From NCBI GenBank assembly GCA_004802705.1, contig SGPL01000103.1, positions 1 to 64,000 of the forward strand: DNA of 64,000 bases. Direction: 5' to 3'. This DNA is from Bondarzewia mesenterica (Eukaryota; Basidiomycota; Agaricomycetes; Russulales; Bondarzewiaceae). Both the position numbers and the translations under genes were made by a program. Below the pieces are notes generated by a model. That model was not told where the DNA came from, did no database searches, and saw only the letters and a list, made by a program, of their open reading frames with translations. Shown here one piece after another: positions 22,441 through 35,649 of the stretch (positions are counted from its first letter, which is position 1; every line of letters begins with the position of its first letter).

Positions 22441-25400
22441 TACTGTAGCAGATCTTAGGTCAACTCCTTCTTGTGATCCTCGCTCTGTGTATCAGATATT
22501 ATATGAATCATCTTCTGTCTGTGTTGACAATCTCAATTTCCATTTCTCTTCTCTCAATTTTTCTTACAGTATATAAAAGACAGAAGTCCTGCTTATACTA
22601 TTTGGACACATGAAATGCTGAGAACTCAAATGGAATAAAGGGCAAAGTCTATCAAAGAACAATGGGCCTCTCAGACTGCTGTAGCTGTCAGGTGGCATTT
22701 GTTGATGAATGTTTTCCTTCAGCCATCAGAAGAGTAAAAGATTGTGAGAGATCAGAGTATAAAGTGTCAGTTGTAGTGTGGTTCATGCATGAGTTCTATT
22801 TTTAAATAAATTAGTATATTTTTATCTCTCATTTCTCATTTCTCTTGTTGCACTAATACTAAGAGTAAAAAAGCCATCCTTTCTTATATGGTCTTGCATT
22901 CTCAAAAGTTTTTCTCTTTCATAAATGAGAAGGGCTTCATCTCTCACACTTGAAAATTATATAAAAGGAGTCAGAAGCAGAAGAATTTTTAGTGCTACTT
23001 CCAGCTGACTATCATCATGAATGAGGTACATACATTCATGTCACTATTCTCTGTTTTATATATAATTAACTAGAGATATTTTATGTATTAGGACATGTCT
23101 GTCCCAGTCTGGGATGAGGGGCCTAGCTATGGCTGATGGTTACAAGCCTACATACTACTGAGCCCACCCATCACTGTCAATTACTGATAAATTATCAATC
23201 CACTTGTATGAGATGGTCTATGCCCTCTTTTGGGCCAAAATTAGCTACGTCATCTCAGTCATTAGAAGTGCAAGTTCAGTGGGACCATATTTAATAGTGA
23301 CAAGAGACTGAATAAGCTCGTGCCTCTGTCCATCAAGGCTTAGAGGCACATAGTGATTGCTATAAAGTGAGCATTTATTTCACCATCCTATGTTAAATCT
23401 CTTACTAACTAGAATAATGACATTGGTGACTTATCTTCTAGTCATCGCTTGTTACAGGCTTTTCAAACATATTTTAGTAAGGTTAGCACTCTTCCCATGT
23501 TGAGCTCAAAATTGATGTTGGGCTTTAGCGAGTTTTGTGAGTACTGGACACTAGTCGACTAGTGCTTGGATTTGGCCCCCCATCCTGTTCTCATTGATTT
23601 GCATGTTTTGCAACAAGGTCATGTAGTTATCACAGTGTCATTTGATGCTCAATCTTTAGCCTGTGATGGTACTGCTGGTGAGAACACATCACATGTGATT
23701 GCACACGCTATTAAGCATGCTCTTTATTCAGCTTTTGATCCTATTTTAAGGCCTCCTTCCATTCATTGTTCAACAGAGATATCGAGGCAAAGATGAAGGA
23801 TATAGTGGCAGCAGGCATTGTGCAGTACTATATCAAGCATAGTGCCCCTCTTGTAGCTTCTCAACTATCTACGATGAAAATCCATAAGACACAATCTCTC
23901 TTACTCAGTCTATATGAAGACTTCCACAGGTATGAATTGGGTCTCCACTGAGGTTATTGTGTTATCAGGATATTTTGATTGCCATCTTACACAATTGAGT
24001 TTCAATAAGAAGGGCAACTCAGGATTGCTCCTTCTGGTGCTCTGTGTCCTGTTGTTCTTCTCATCATGTACACTGGGCCTATATCTATATCCTATGAGGT
24101 GCATCAATGTATTTTTTTTGTCCCTCTCTCGATGTCTTCCAACAATTTCCCCAATATTCCATTCCTTCTATAGTGGTTAAACAACCTACCCCTCCCCCAA
24201 CCAGGCCTGGCCATTTCATTTTTTTTTGACTGATCTTTACTGATCTTGATTCATAGACCAGTCATTTACTGATTAAATTGCTGCACTCATCAATAATGAT
24301 GTTGAGCTACTTTCTGGTGAGTGCACTAGCATGTTTGTCATGCAGCTAAAAACCAACCTCTCATTGCAGAGCTATTTGTAAACAGCATTTTAGACCTCCA
24401 AAATCTGAATGCTCCTGTCCAACATCTTTCAATGCAGCAGGGTTTAGCTTTCAACTCCCAATTGACCCTGAACTCTTTTAGAGTGCTGAGGGCCCCTCCC
24501 TTCTGTTAAGATTGAATATCTAGGTTTTGTGCTAGTGAGACAACAAAGAATGGTTGGATAATCACTGAGGTGACATGACGTGCAAATCAATACAGATAAA
24601 ATAAAATGAATCACAGTACTGTATAGTACCAAGCCACAGATCTAATCTGTTGGTCATCCAAATAAGAAAATCAAGTAGGATGAGTGATGCTAGCACTGAA
24701 TAATTACCACATTGCTTGTTCGCTTCCTTCTGATCTTCCTTCTTGACCATCATCTTTCTTGTTACCACCTTGAAATTATCTGTTCAGAACCTTTTTGATC
24801 GACCCACTGACTACTGATGTTTATATGAGATGGCATTGTGTGTCAGAATTCTGACTTTATGCATTACATATATTTCATTATTATTTTGCATTATAGAAGA
24901 AGAGCAAGAAGTACTCATATGAGTTAAATGGTTAAATGTTGCAACCATTGCAGTTGCTAGATCTGACCATGCCTCAGTTTGAAACAACATACAACACAAT
25001 GACTATTATATATCCTTCACACTCACTTTTTTTGCCTCACCCAGTATTTACATCAGATTAACAAACACTAAGCTGAGCATAACTTGTGAGCCTTTGTATA
25101 AATCAATTCTCATGCTCATCGAGAAAGTGCTATTTGTAACTCCTTGTGATAGTGCTGGTAATCAAATTTAAAAAATAATCACACTTGCTGTGCCAGCTCA
25201 TCACTCTTCCCTCTATCTTTCTGCATTAAAAAGCTAGTCATGAGCCAGCCTGACTCCACCAAAGACTAATAGCTATCATAGTGGATGCTGAGGCTTACAG
25301 AGCAGCTTGCTGATTATATTGAGCATGATCTACATGAAAAGCTTGCTAGTTGGCAAAAACCTGGAATAGTTTCTTCATGGATCACAACATTCCCACTCTC

Positions 25401-26950
25401 TGTAAGGCTGCTGTTCGAGTGTGACATCATGACAGATGTCATCATCGCAGCAATTGCATCTTCAAATAAGCATATAGAATATTCTATCGATTTGGAATGC
25501 TAAACAGGCTGCAGTTGTATTGAATTAGGATCTCTAGTGATATGCTAGTCAGATTTATATAGGAGCATGCTGATCTAGCAAGGGCGCTGAAGCTGCACTA
25601 GAGGAAAGGTATCCATCATTGTATTCAGAACCACTATCTATTCATTGTTCACTGGCAATGATCATCAATAAGCATAACATTGTCGGGACCTGATATCTTC
25701 TAGGCATACTAACTAAAGAAAGACCAGTGTGTATTTACTGAGCAGCCTTCTTGCCTTTGTTAATTCTCTTTAGGCCATTATGTGAGCAGCAATGACACAG
25801 GTCACGCTGATGCACCCATCAAAGCTGATCAGCAATTGAAGGTATGAATCTCATCTTTTTACTGCCACTAATGCTAATGCCTATACTAGCATAGCTCTTG
25901 GCACTGTACAGATGTCAGCAGGATGGTTCGAGCAGGCACATAATGTGAAAGTTTCTCAGTGACTTTCTACAAGTGTTCTGATAATGACTGCAGTTGCCTG
26001 AATATAAAATGAGATTGTCGGCGAGCCTCAAAGACAAGTACTCTGAGTTAAGGTGTTGCCAATAGCTCACTAATTTCACTGAATCTGTTGCCCTGCTCAA
26101 TGTCATTTTGAGCTTCATTCATTCTGAATAGTATCACTGTAGATTGCAATCTATCAGGAAGTTCTATGAGGTAAATTCCCTTGCTGACATAGGTCACTGA
26201 TGGCCGTCAGTCTTCATAGGAGTTTTATTGATTATTCAGAGGTTATGTCCCCCACACCAAGATGACTAAGCAAGACATGAGTGGTATGATCTATTAACTA
26301 TTATTAGACCCTATAAAAATACTATGTTAGAACTCCTCAATGTTGGCATCACCTTCTAATATAACTCAAGGATAGTAGTCAGGATTTGTAGAAGGGTATT
26401 TGCTCATTCAGTGTCAGAGGTTGATAGTGAGAGGGTTTGTATTGCCTCCTTCATGAGGGACAATATGCATGAGTGGTAGGGGATAAAGCTGGCAAGATGG
26501 ATGGAATTTAGCATATATGGTATCATTATTGACAGGGAGCAGCCATCTGATAGTTGATGTTTATAAGCAGGGCCAGCTCATTGTATTTCTTCACTGACAC
26601 AGGTCATGCATTTAGGTTTTGCAAGTTTGATGTTGCCAAACTGATGAGCTGACATCTGAGGCCCCATCTTATATCATTGCTTATATCACCAATACATATA
26701 GAATGTGTTATTTAAGTGATCTGTTTTTCAATCATTTGTTGTCATTTCACAATACCATAGGATCAGGTAAGAGAAAGTACATATAACTCAAGGTCATATG
26801 AGTCATCTATTGACAGAAGCAAACTAGTTGTGGAGTCAAAGAGGTCAGAATTACTGTCCCCAACCTGTCAAGATGTCCTTTTTTTTTGCCAGCAAAGGCT
26901 CTATTCACTCTAGTACCTCTGCTAAACTATAAATCTCAATGCAGACCTCA
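22441..26950. other. Decayed CpG-poor sequence, weakly coding-like in places
   Basis: About 4.5 kb with very few CpG. Two stretches look coding-like but belong to no family I can name: 23,090-23,960 (for example LDLAPHPVLIDLHVLQQGHV and FDAQSLACDGTAGENTSHVI, plus strand) and 25,285-25,503 (LADYIEHDLHEKLASWQKPG, plus strand). No RNA gene, repeat end or promoter-like element is visible. Confidence 0.4.
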
Positions 26951-26959
26951 GCGGAGTGA

Positions 26960-28020
26960 CTAAAGATACTCTCATACAGCAAAAATGAAAGGACAAGGTT
27001 AGTCATCAAACTATGCTTTTTGCTGAGCAAGAATTAAAGAGTTGGCAGAGTCAAAATGATTATATGCGAGACTGGCTGCCTAGAATCAGTGAATATCTGA
27101 ATCATATCCTGTCAATAGAATGCCCAGAGGTGGAGAGATGTTGTGCCATTTGCAATGCTATAGAAGGCATCTGGCGGTACTTTGATTATTCTGGCTGGCT
27201 GATGTTCTACACAGCATGTTGCAGAGAGTCTCATTAGTGAACACCTTTTCATTAGGTCGAGCAGTGGATGAGATCTTACTTTGCACTGGCCTAATTGCGC
27301 CAGGCTAAAGTCACAGTTCATCTCAGTCATAGTGGAGACCCATGCCCCACTGCCATGATGCTGGCAGCAGGAAGGTCTGACTGACCAGAAGTCATTGTCA
27401 ATAGTAAGGAGAAATGGAAGATAGAAGATGATCAGAGATTTCTTGTCCTAGATGATGATTAACAGCCTGCTCCCATGGTGGATACATTCAGTGCTCTCAT
27501 CATGACTATTGTTGACTAATCAGGAGTGCATCAAATTAGCATTCACTAATATCAGTATTGAGGCTCACCACCAATGAACATCCAGCTCCTTGACATGGGC
27601 TTATATCTAGTGAGCTACAAGGATCCAAAGACTGTATTTACTTTTCAAGTCCTTGTCAATTTTTTAGTGGCCAATCTTGAGTGCAAGACCACAGTGATGA
27701 GCTTTTATAGCAAGCTTCACTGAGTGACCAGCAGTGCATTTCTACATACAACAGTGATGGATCATGAGAGTTTTTGAGTGTGCCTCCCTTCCACTGATGC
27801 TTTCATTCTTCACAATCAATTTTGGGAGTTCCTCTGAGTGTCCCAATAATGGAGGCATCTGAAGCTCAGGAAGTGGCATGGATTTAAACATTAGCCGATG
27901 AATACTCCCGATCCTAGTAACTTGGCTCTCTTTTGTCCAATATATCCTCAATCAGGATTTAATTTGCTAGATGACTGGCATAACGATGAAGAGATGTATA
28001 AAATCCTTCAATAGCTACTG
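26960..28020 (+). pseudogene. KDZ-type transposase relic with CxC2-like cysteine cluster
   Basis: Pieces in KDZ order can be read on the plus strand: FAEQELKSWQSQNDYM, then the cysteine cluster CAICNAIEG and YTACCRESH, TPFH and SYFALA, VHLSHSGDPCPTA, then SGVHQI, LLDMGLYLVSYKDPKTVFTF, NLECKTTVMSFYSKLH, WRHLKLRKWHGFKH and FCPIYPQSGFNLLDDWHNDE. These correspond to the CxC2 domain and the conserved central part of Kyakuja-Dileera-Zisupton transposases, which are abundant in agaricomycetes. Stops and frameshifts are frequent. The catalytic C-terminal part is missing because gypsy sequence starts at about 28,030. The motif match is from memory of the family. Confidence 0.7.
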
Positions 28021-28831
28021 AATCAATAAACTTATAGTTGTTATTATTGGTGACAGATGACATCCCTTCAAACTTCTTGTCAGTGAATATCTCTCCTTGC
28101 CAGAAGGCAAAGGCAGATTTTATATAGTGGGCCTATACCTTGATATATATTCACAGCATGCCTGAGCCTTTTGCTACAAGACTGTAGGTAGCACTAAAAC
28201 CACAATCAGTGCATTATCTCAGATCTTTCAGGATTTTGTTGCCCTAGAATTTTTTATGTCTGATAGCAGAAAACACTTTAACAACATGGAAGTTCAAAAC
28301 TTCTGCATAAAATGGAATGTTACTCCACATGTCACCGCCACATATTCATCATAGGTTAATAATCTAGTAGAAGGTATGAACAAACTCCTCCTACATATTC
28401 TCAAATGTTTATGCACACCAGGCTTAAGAGATGATAAGTATAAGGCAATGGACCTTGAGAAGCTGTTGAGGACATGGCCTAACCACCTTGAGGAGGCTAT
28501 TTGTTGCCTCAACTATCACTTATTGCCAGCCTTTCAGTTTTCACTCAAAGAACTTCTACTCAGACTTGTAGTTAATACAATATAAATACCCTTGGCAGAA
28601 AGCACAAGTCTGCTGTGGCCACTGGATGTCACAGCTCAGATAGCATATGTCATACAGCAGAATCTAAATGGATATGCTGCAGCTATCTAACATGCCGTTA
28701 AGCACAAATCTGCATTTGATCGCCAAGTTTGTGCTAGTTATGTAGGAGAAGTTATATTTGAGCATGAACAGCTCATTCAAATATGAAACAGTGCACTTGA
28801 GACCACACTAAAGGCTTCTCGCAAGCTGTTA

Positions 28832-28867
28832 CATCTGCAAAAATCTCACTTGCAAATAAGATATTAT
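28832..28867 (+). repeat. Left TIR of TA-inserted transposon
   Basis: Matches the reverse complement of 29,800-29,835 apart from a few transitions, including the outermost base. Confidence 0.8.
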
Positions 28868-29799
28868 AAGATGTAATAACAACTAATAAGAGATTTCCTG
28901 TTTTAACTTATCTCTTTTTTCTCATTGTAGTCTAATATGTAGCAAATAAGCAGTAAATAAGTATCAAATAAGTATGCAATAAATTATTGTCAAATAAGCC
29001 TAATTTATTATTAATATAAGAGTAAAATTAATTTTCACTTTTAACTTCACTTATCCTTTACCATTTTTTAATTTTGACTTTTTACTTTTTTTTGCCATTT
29101 ATCAGGTTTGAACCCAAAGCCTCTTGCATTTCACTTCTTCAAGATACTACCTCGTCACTCTTAACTACTACATCACTTCAGCTTGTAATTTTTATCCACA
29201 TAACTTTATATATAGATCTCAATCTAACTTATAACAAAAATTCACAACTGCCTGACATTGTTGGCTATTATCATTTTTCATGCATCAACTCTATACATAG
29301 TATACATCATCAAAAAGGTTTTGATGAGAAGAGCTAAAATCTGAAGATTTTTGATTGATAATTACTTTGACTTAGTCAATAAATGCAAAACTTAATAATA
29401 ACTACATTAATCAATATTAACCATACAATATGCTTTGGTCAGTTATGTTTATGCTCAATTGTGATTAGAGTATTAATATTGTGAGTTGATGAAAATTGTT
29501 AAGCTTAGCTATTATATTTTAAAGCTCCAACACTTGCCAATTCAGCTAATAGCTCACTTACATGTCAAAAATTAGCTCAAAAACTACATTCAAGACTGCT
29601 CAAAAATTTGATCATAAATATCTTTATTGCTTGAAAATGAGGTTTAAACTAAATTAGATAGAGAAATTATATTTTACTTTAAAACTATTATTTTATTATT
29701 CATTAATTATATTATAAAAGTAATTTACTTTTAATTAGATATAAATAAGCATCAAATTAAAATATAGAAAAAAAACTAAAATAAAATAAATAAGTATGA

Positions 29800-29835
29800 A
29801 TAACATCTTATTCACAAGTGAGATTTTTGCAGATA
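29800..29835 (-). repeat. Right TIR of TA-inserted transposon
   Basis: Inverted copy of 28,832-28,867. Followed by the duplicated TA. Confidence 0.8.
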
Positions 29836-29985
29836 TACCTAAGTAGTTTAAGCCACGATGCATTGTGTAGTGCTCTGTCAATTCCTACACATTAAAAATG
29901 CTACAGGAAGTACCCATGAATAGCTTTTTTTAGTGCACAATATCTTCAAATCTTCACTCCTCAGGCTGGATCTCAACTAGCGATG

Positions 29986-32385
29986 AGTCAGAACATGTTC
30001 ATAATAGAATGATAACGATAATCTAAATGATTAGATTAATGTATCATACTCATAATTAATAGGCACCATGCACAACAGCCTCAGCAGGTTAGCCACAGAC
30101 CATCAGTGAGGTTATAATCTGATGTAGCCAGGACCTGACTCCTGATTTCATACTCTCATATAATATATCCTTATTGCTTTTCTTGTCTGTTGACTCACTT
30201 AATTTTACTATCATCTACACCTTTGGCACTATTAGCAGCCAGTGCTCATCATCACTATCTATATTGTAAACCACTATCTCATTCATCTTGTTCACTATAC
30301 CTACTACTCACCCATTCAAGATATACTTTGCGTACTTTGTATAGACATGAATATCATGGCAGATAGCAGTTTTATCCATAGGTGCATGGATAAGCTTCTA
30401 TTCATAGAAGTTTACCTTAAAGTTGAACATGTACAGCAATGCATGCAATCTGTAGAGTGAATTTGTAGCTGCTACCTCCATCTGTGTTGTTATGAGGTTA
30501 GGCAATCAGACAAGGACAATGGATACACTCATAGAAGGAACAAGGAGGGTTGAATAGTTTGCTGCATGAGATTGAGGATAAAGGAGAGTGATAAAGTTGG
30601 GCTCTAGGATTGTCTCATATTTCACGGTCTTTTATTTTTGCCATATATCACTAGTAATATCATTTAATTCTCATTTCACCTTTACATTTAACCCAGTCTA
30701 GATAGCCATTACTTATTCCCCTTACAACTATTTTTTTTTTAATTATATATGTTTGGGTTTGTTGGCTTGCATATTCACATAATGAGGATGTCATGCATGT
30801 TTGAGGGGAAGCTCATGGAGTAGAGGTCAGGTAGGGGTTAAGCATATCGAGCAAGAGGGAAGTAGCCAAATGCGTTTAGTTAGACATAGTTAGACAGAGC
30901 AGGCATAGTAAAGGGCTAGAGGCAGCTATACAATGAGACCCACTCACTTTGTTTCCCCTATCTCAGTATAAACTGATATCTTAGGTCATTAAAGTAGTAA
31001 TATAGCTTATATAGCTAAGAAGAATTAAATGAAGAGGTGTTCTGATCATTATGTGATAGCATAGAAGGTGTGGCTATGACATATATCAAAATAGAGCTAA
31101 AAGATAGTAATATGAGAGGTAATAATGCACAAATGCTAGATATACCATCAAGTGTAAGTGTAGAAGGTGTTTAGAGTAGATGGTCTAGCATAGAACCAAG
31201 CAGCCAATGAATAAGCAAGTTGAATATATAGGGGGTAGAGGTAGTGGAGAATTAGGCAGTAAAAAGAACTGACTAAGGTCTAATGATTGCAAAAGGTCAG
31301 GTAGGTTGTTGTGATAAGCAGCTAGTGATAGTACAATATCAGCAAGTGTAAATAGATTGAAAGAGGTATTTATATTAAATTGTCTATGAGATTTTTAGGG
31401 TTCTGTAATACAGCTATAAGTTCTACATATAAATCATGAAGTTTAGTGCTTCACAGAGATCACTGAGGCTGGCTAGACAAAATCTCAACTGTCCCTCATA
31501 GTGGGCTCTAAAATGATATGTTAGCAGTGCCTTTAAGAGGAAAAACCTAATCAAAAGAACCATTAAGATATATAAATGAGTAAGGGTCTCTGACTAGTAA
31601 TCTTAATGAGTGAGCAAAGTGATGAGAACAAAAATAACAACAAAAGAGGAATGCACAATAAGGACACAAAGCAAGCGAGTAAGCATAAGCTTTGGGCAAG
31701 TTACAGGTATCAGCATGTTTGAGTGTGCAATGTTTTAATGAGTGAATGAATGAAGAGAGTTCATTAAGGTGGGGCTATAAAAACAAGTTATGAAGATGAA
31801 GATGAAGGTAATAATAAAAGTAAAAGTAATAATCTATATGAATCACTCATGACTATGAGGCAAGCTAGAAGTATCGTACACTCAAGGTGAACTAAAATGC
31901 TTGTTCTGAGGGGTAAAGCAAACTTGTATTGTGAGCATGATAGTATACAGTATAAGATTGAGTGATGAAAGAATTATATGTCAATAATTATAAGCCAACA
32001 TGATCAATGTAAAATTACAGTCACATGATTAAGTGCTTGCTCTGCTTAGATCAGTGTATGTGTATATATGATAGAGATGAATCAAGTTAAAATGTAAAGT
32101 AAAATTAATTACAGAATAAAAAGTATGGAGGTTGTGTTGAACAACCTCTAGAAGTGCACACAAAGTATGAGCACGTGATAAAATGTGATAAAATATGAAG
32201 TGAGAGAAAGATGAGTGAGGTAGAGCTAGAAGTTGTATAATGTATCTAGAAATAACTAAAGCAGCTAATTATGACTCAATTACACTGGCAATTATCCTAG
32301 CTTTTTAGCTGTGCATGTTCTGTTAGCCATTTAGCATAATGCTTTGGGCATGCTGAAAGCAGCTGAAATGTAAGAATTAACAACT
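29986..32385. other. AT-rich decayed sequence
   Basis: The first few hundred bases probably are the 3' non-coding end of the gypsy element. From about 30,500 the sequence is AT-rich, nearly free of CpG and has no readable protein. It should contain the gag-integrase part of the copia relic that follows, but I cannot recognise it. Confidence 0.4.
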
Positions 32386-34740
32386 ATGCCTGTTAGTACA
32401 AACATCATCAAATTTAAGTGGATTTTCAAGGTTAAAAAGGACATGTTTAACAATATTGCCTAATACAAGGCCCACCTAATCACGTTGTCATGCCCAAAAA
32501 TAGGTTTGGATGAGAACATGGGTAAAAAGAAGCAAAAAAAATGCCATAACTTGGCTAAGTTGATAAGCACAACAAAGAAAATGAAGCCTAACAAATTTCT
32601 CAAATACACTTCTATCATTCACACATACAATCCTTTAAACATCTATTATTTTAATTATGCAGTTTTTTTTTTACAATTTAAATCCTGATCACATCCTCTA
32701 TATCTTCTATTTTTGAGCCCAGAATTTAAAATGATCTCATCACAACCATTTTCTCATTTGTTTTTATACCTATTCTTATTCTACCACTATCTATTGCTGA
32801 TATCTCTAATCCCTTTATATCAATAAATGCAATCTTAGAAATAGAGGGTCATTAGCAGCTCCTTGATGAACCTCGATGACTAATTGAAGTCAGCATTCAA
32901 GTTAAAGCTCAACCATTTGGTGCAGATGCAGAAACCCAGCTGCATGGGACAGTTTTATAGGTTATCAGATACTAAAGGTCTTGGGTAGAGTTTGAGGTGA
33001 TGAGTAGAGGAGAGACAAGTCTGTTGATTGTACTCAGCTATTGGACGATCATTTCATGAATTCAACAATATTCAATGATTATTGAGTTCACAGGATGTAA
33101 TACCCACTTGCACATCATTGTTTTGCTAGAGGATATTCTGAAGCAGGAAAGGGATAGACAGTGGAGATAGAGGATATGAGAATGGGCTAGCCAGCTTTAG
33201 ATTCCCATCTAAAATGTAATTTTCACCATTTTTACTATCATATTTTTCAAATTCTGATTACATTCCTTAACTTTTTCATTCATTTTTGTTCTAAAATTAA
33301 GAAGAGATTCATTATCTAATTTTTAGATTTTATTTGGATTTATTTAAATTTAAAATGGACTCTTATTTAAAAAACTAAGTTTTTAGAATACACTCTTTCT
33401 CTCTCTTTTTATTCATAAACTCAAATTTTAGCCTCAAAAACATCACCATCACTATCCTTAAGCAAGAACTCAACATTCTCTTATTATTTACAGACTTTAC
33501 CTAAAATCAGAGATTACTAACATTAAAGAATGTTTTGGAAAAATGAGTTAGGAAGGATATAACTAGAAAGTTGAAGAAAGAAGTAGAATGTTCTGGAAGA
33601 AATAATGGGCAATAATTACTCAAAAAAATACAAGAATAGGGAAGAACATTTTAGAAGAAATTGGAGGAATTTTGATGAGCAGGATCATTCAAGAAAGCAG
33701 AAGAACATTCTGGAAATAGCAAAAATAGGAAAATGAAAGAATAAAAAAAGTTGAAAGAAAATGATGGCATAAGCTGAAAAATTCAGGATGATTAGCAATC
33801 ATTTGAAAATTAGGGTGATCTGCTTACTAATCAGATAGGGAAAAGGTATATAAGGAGGGCTTTTGAAAGGGCAGCCTAAGCTAATTCAATTCAATCTGAG
33901 ACTTCAAATTTTACTTAGATTTCTTTTTAGTGAAGAAATTCAAAATGTTCTTAAGTAAAGTCAAAGTCTTTGTAGAAATCAGCTAGGCCATAAATCCTAA
34001 GGTTCCTACAACATCTTTTGAAGCTTTATACATATTCAGTCATAGTGTTGTTTATATTGCAATACCTGAATATAATGATTTTCTTGCGTGACTACTAGCC
34101 TACTACTCATCCTCCTGAACTGTAAATTCAGTTCTGCTCAGATCAATGTAGGAAATTTCTTTCAAAACCCTTTGTTCATCCCTTACTAAGGAAGCACTGC
34201 AATATTGCTTTATAAGTATCTACAGAATATCCCTCACATTGAACGATAGATATATTCTGAGAAAGTAAAAAAATCTGATATATACCCAGATTGAAAAATC
34301 TTTGTAACTGCGACAATGCAAGGCTTTAGTCAGATTCTAAGTATTGACTATTTCAATACCTATGCACTAGTCACCAAACTCACATCTGTTCGCATGGTCC
34401 TAGCTATTGCCAATCACAGCAATATGGAGCTGCATTAAGTTAACATTAAAGGAGCTTATCTAAATGGTGACCTGACCTCTGCAGAAGTTATTTATATGCA
34501 GCATCCTCTAGGATATGCTCTTGCTAGCAGTATCAAAAAGGCTTTGCACTTAAAGTGAATGCTATACAGATTGAAACAGTCAGGTCAGTAGTGGTATTAA
34601 AAACTCACCTCCATCTTCATAGATTCAATGGGTTTTGTGCAATGTTAAGTGGACCAAGCTATATTTCACAAGCACTGAGACATGGAGTTGATAATTATTG
34701 TTATACATATAGATAATTGCACCATTGCTGAATTGAGAAA
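32386..34740 (+). pseudogene. Copia reverse transcriptase relic, split by an insertion
   Basis: The first piece (about 32,386-32,480) reads KFKWIFKVKKDMFNNIA and YKAHLIT. The second (from 34,312) reads QGFSQILSIDYFNTYALVTK, MVLAIANHSNMELH, VNIKGAYLNGDLTSAEVIYM (motif A) and MLYRLKQSGQ. The catalytic DD box is hard to see (IIVIHIDNCT is the likely remnant, with one Asp changed). The two pieces join as one copia RT if the interval between them is removed. Heavily decayed. Confidence 0.75.
32483..34312. mobile_element. LTR-like insertion inside copia RT
   Basis: About 1.83 kb interrupts the RT frame between YKAHLIT and QGFSQI. It starts near TGTCATGCCC and ends near CTGCGACA, that is TGTC..GACA ends typical of LTRs. 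A possible TATA sequence (GGTATATAAGG) lies near 33,846-33,856. I see no gag-pol inside, so it may be a solo LTR or a non-autonomous element. The target duplication is unclear at the base level. Confidence 0.55.
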
Positions 34741-35649
34741 TATAGTTCTGTCATATACTCTAGTGCAGCATTTTTAAGAGAGATGCCAATGGCTATGGGG
34801 GATGATATAGAGTTATAAAATAGTAGAGCTACATGCTTAAGGTGTGATGGAGTGTATCAATAGTTCACTCATTTTGACTGTAGAGCAAAAGATTGTCAAT
34901 TTAAATAATACCAAGAGCCACATCCCTGTAAAACTCTAGTGGAATGCACTTTTAACTTAGCAGATTATGCTCTTGATCTCTATTTTCTCAATGATGATCA
35001 ACATAATTAGGCTGTTAATTATTGTCATTTATGCTAGTAATATGTCCTTCATGAAAGAAATGAAAGACTTGTTCACACTGATCTCAATGAGGCATGTCAC
35101 CTAATAAGAAATATTGTACATAGTTTTTTGGTGCTCGGACTCTTGCCTATTGTATGTATGCATTCTATTCACAGGTCCCTTGAATGACTTCATTATGGGC
35201 TTTAGTGTCATATTTGTCAGTAAACTAGTATCTATCATAGTTAAATAAGAAAGTGTTTTTGCATGAGTCAGAAGTCCTAAATAAATATAAGTGACTTGCT
35301 TCACCATGCTAATTAATAGATACTTACTCAATTGAGAGGTTTTAGGACTTGAATACCTCTATCTCATCTGTAGCTGATTGCATAATAAATCTTGCATGTG
35401 TTAAGGACAGTTTTGACCACAGCATTGTAGTTTACTGATCAGAGGCCAGCACTAAACTCAAGGTAAAAGATGAAAGGTCAAAAAATTCTATAGATGTGTA
35501 AGGTACGAGCACAACTATAGAATAAGGTCTATAGCCATGCAACATACATCTTAGGTTCCTCCTCACTGTCAGCTCCCTTCATCTAAAGCTAGCATTTTTT
35601 CTCTTGTCAGTGTCCTCCTTTTCTGCAAGCTCAGTCTCTCCTTTTCTTC
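34741..35649. other. Decayed sequence, no gene recognised
   Basis: CpG-poor, AT-rich. It may include the rest of the copia RT and RNase H, but no motif can be called. Confidence 0.4.

Larger units (their letters stand above)
28832..29835. mobile_element. 1,004-bp TIR DNA transposon inserted at TA
   Basis: Left end CATCTGCAAAAATCTCAC and right end GTGAGATTTTTGCAGATA are inverted repeats of about 36 bp with a few C/T-type differences. The element is flanked on both sides by TA (28,830-28,831 and 29,836-29,837). Removing it and one TA rejoins the gypsy integrase reading frame. TA duplication and a TIR end point to a Tc1/mariner-like or similar TA-targeting family. There is no transposase frame, so it is non-autonomous. 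AAATAAG-containing words recur near both ends. Confidence 0.82.
28030..29985 (+). pseudogene. Ty3/gypsy integrase relic, split by a TIR transposon
   Basis: The first part (28,030-28,831) reads LPEGKGRFYIVGLYLDIYSQ (first catalytic Asp), ISALSQIFQDFVALEFFMSD (second Asp), a short stretch with NNLVEGMNK (Glu), FDRQVCASYVGEVIFEHEQL and SALETTLKASRKLL. The second part (29,838-29,985) continues in the same sense with FKPRC, NSYTL and QEVPM. The break between them is the 1,004-bp insertion described next. Stops replace W and R at several sites. No gag or RT of this element is visible upstream, where KDZ sequence lies instead. Confidence 0.8.
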
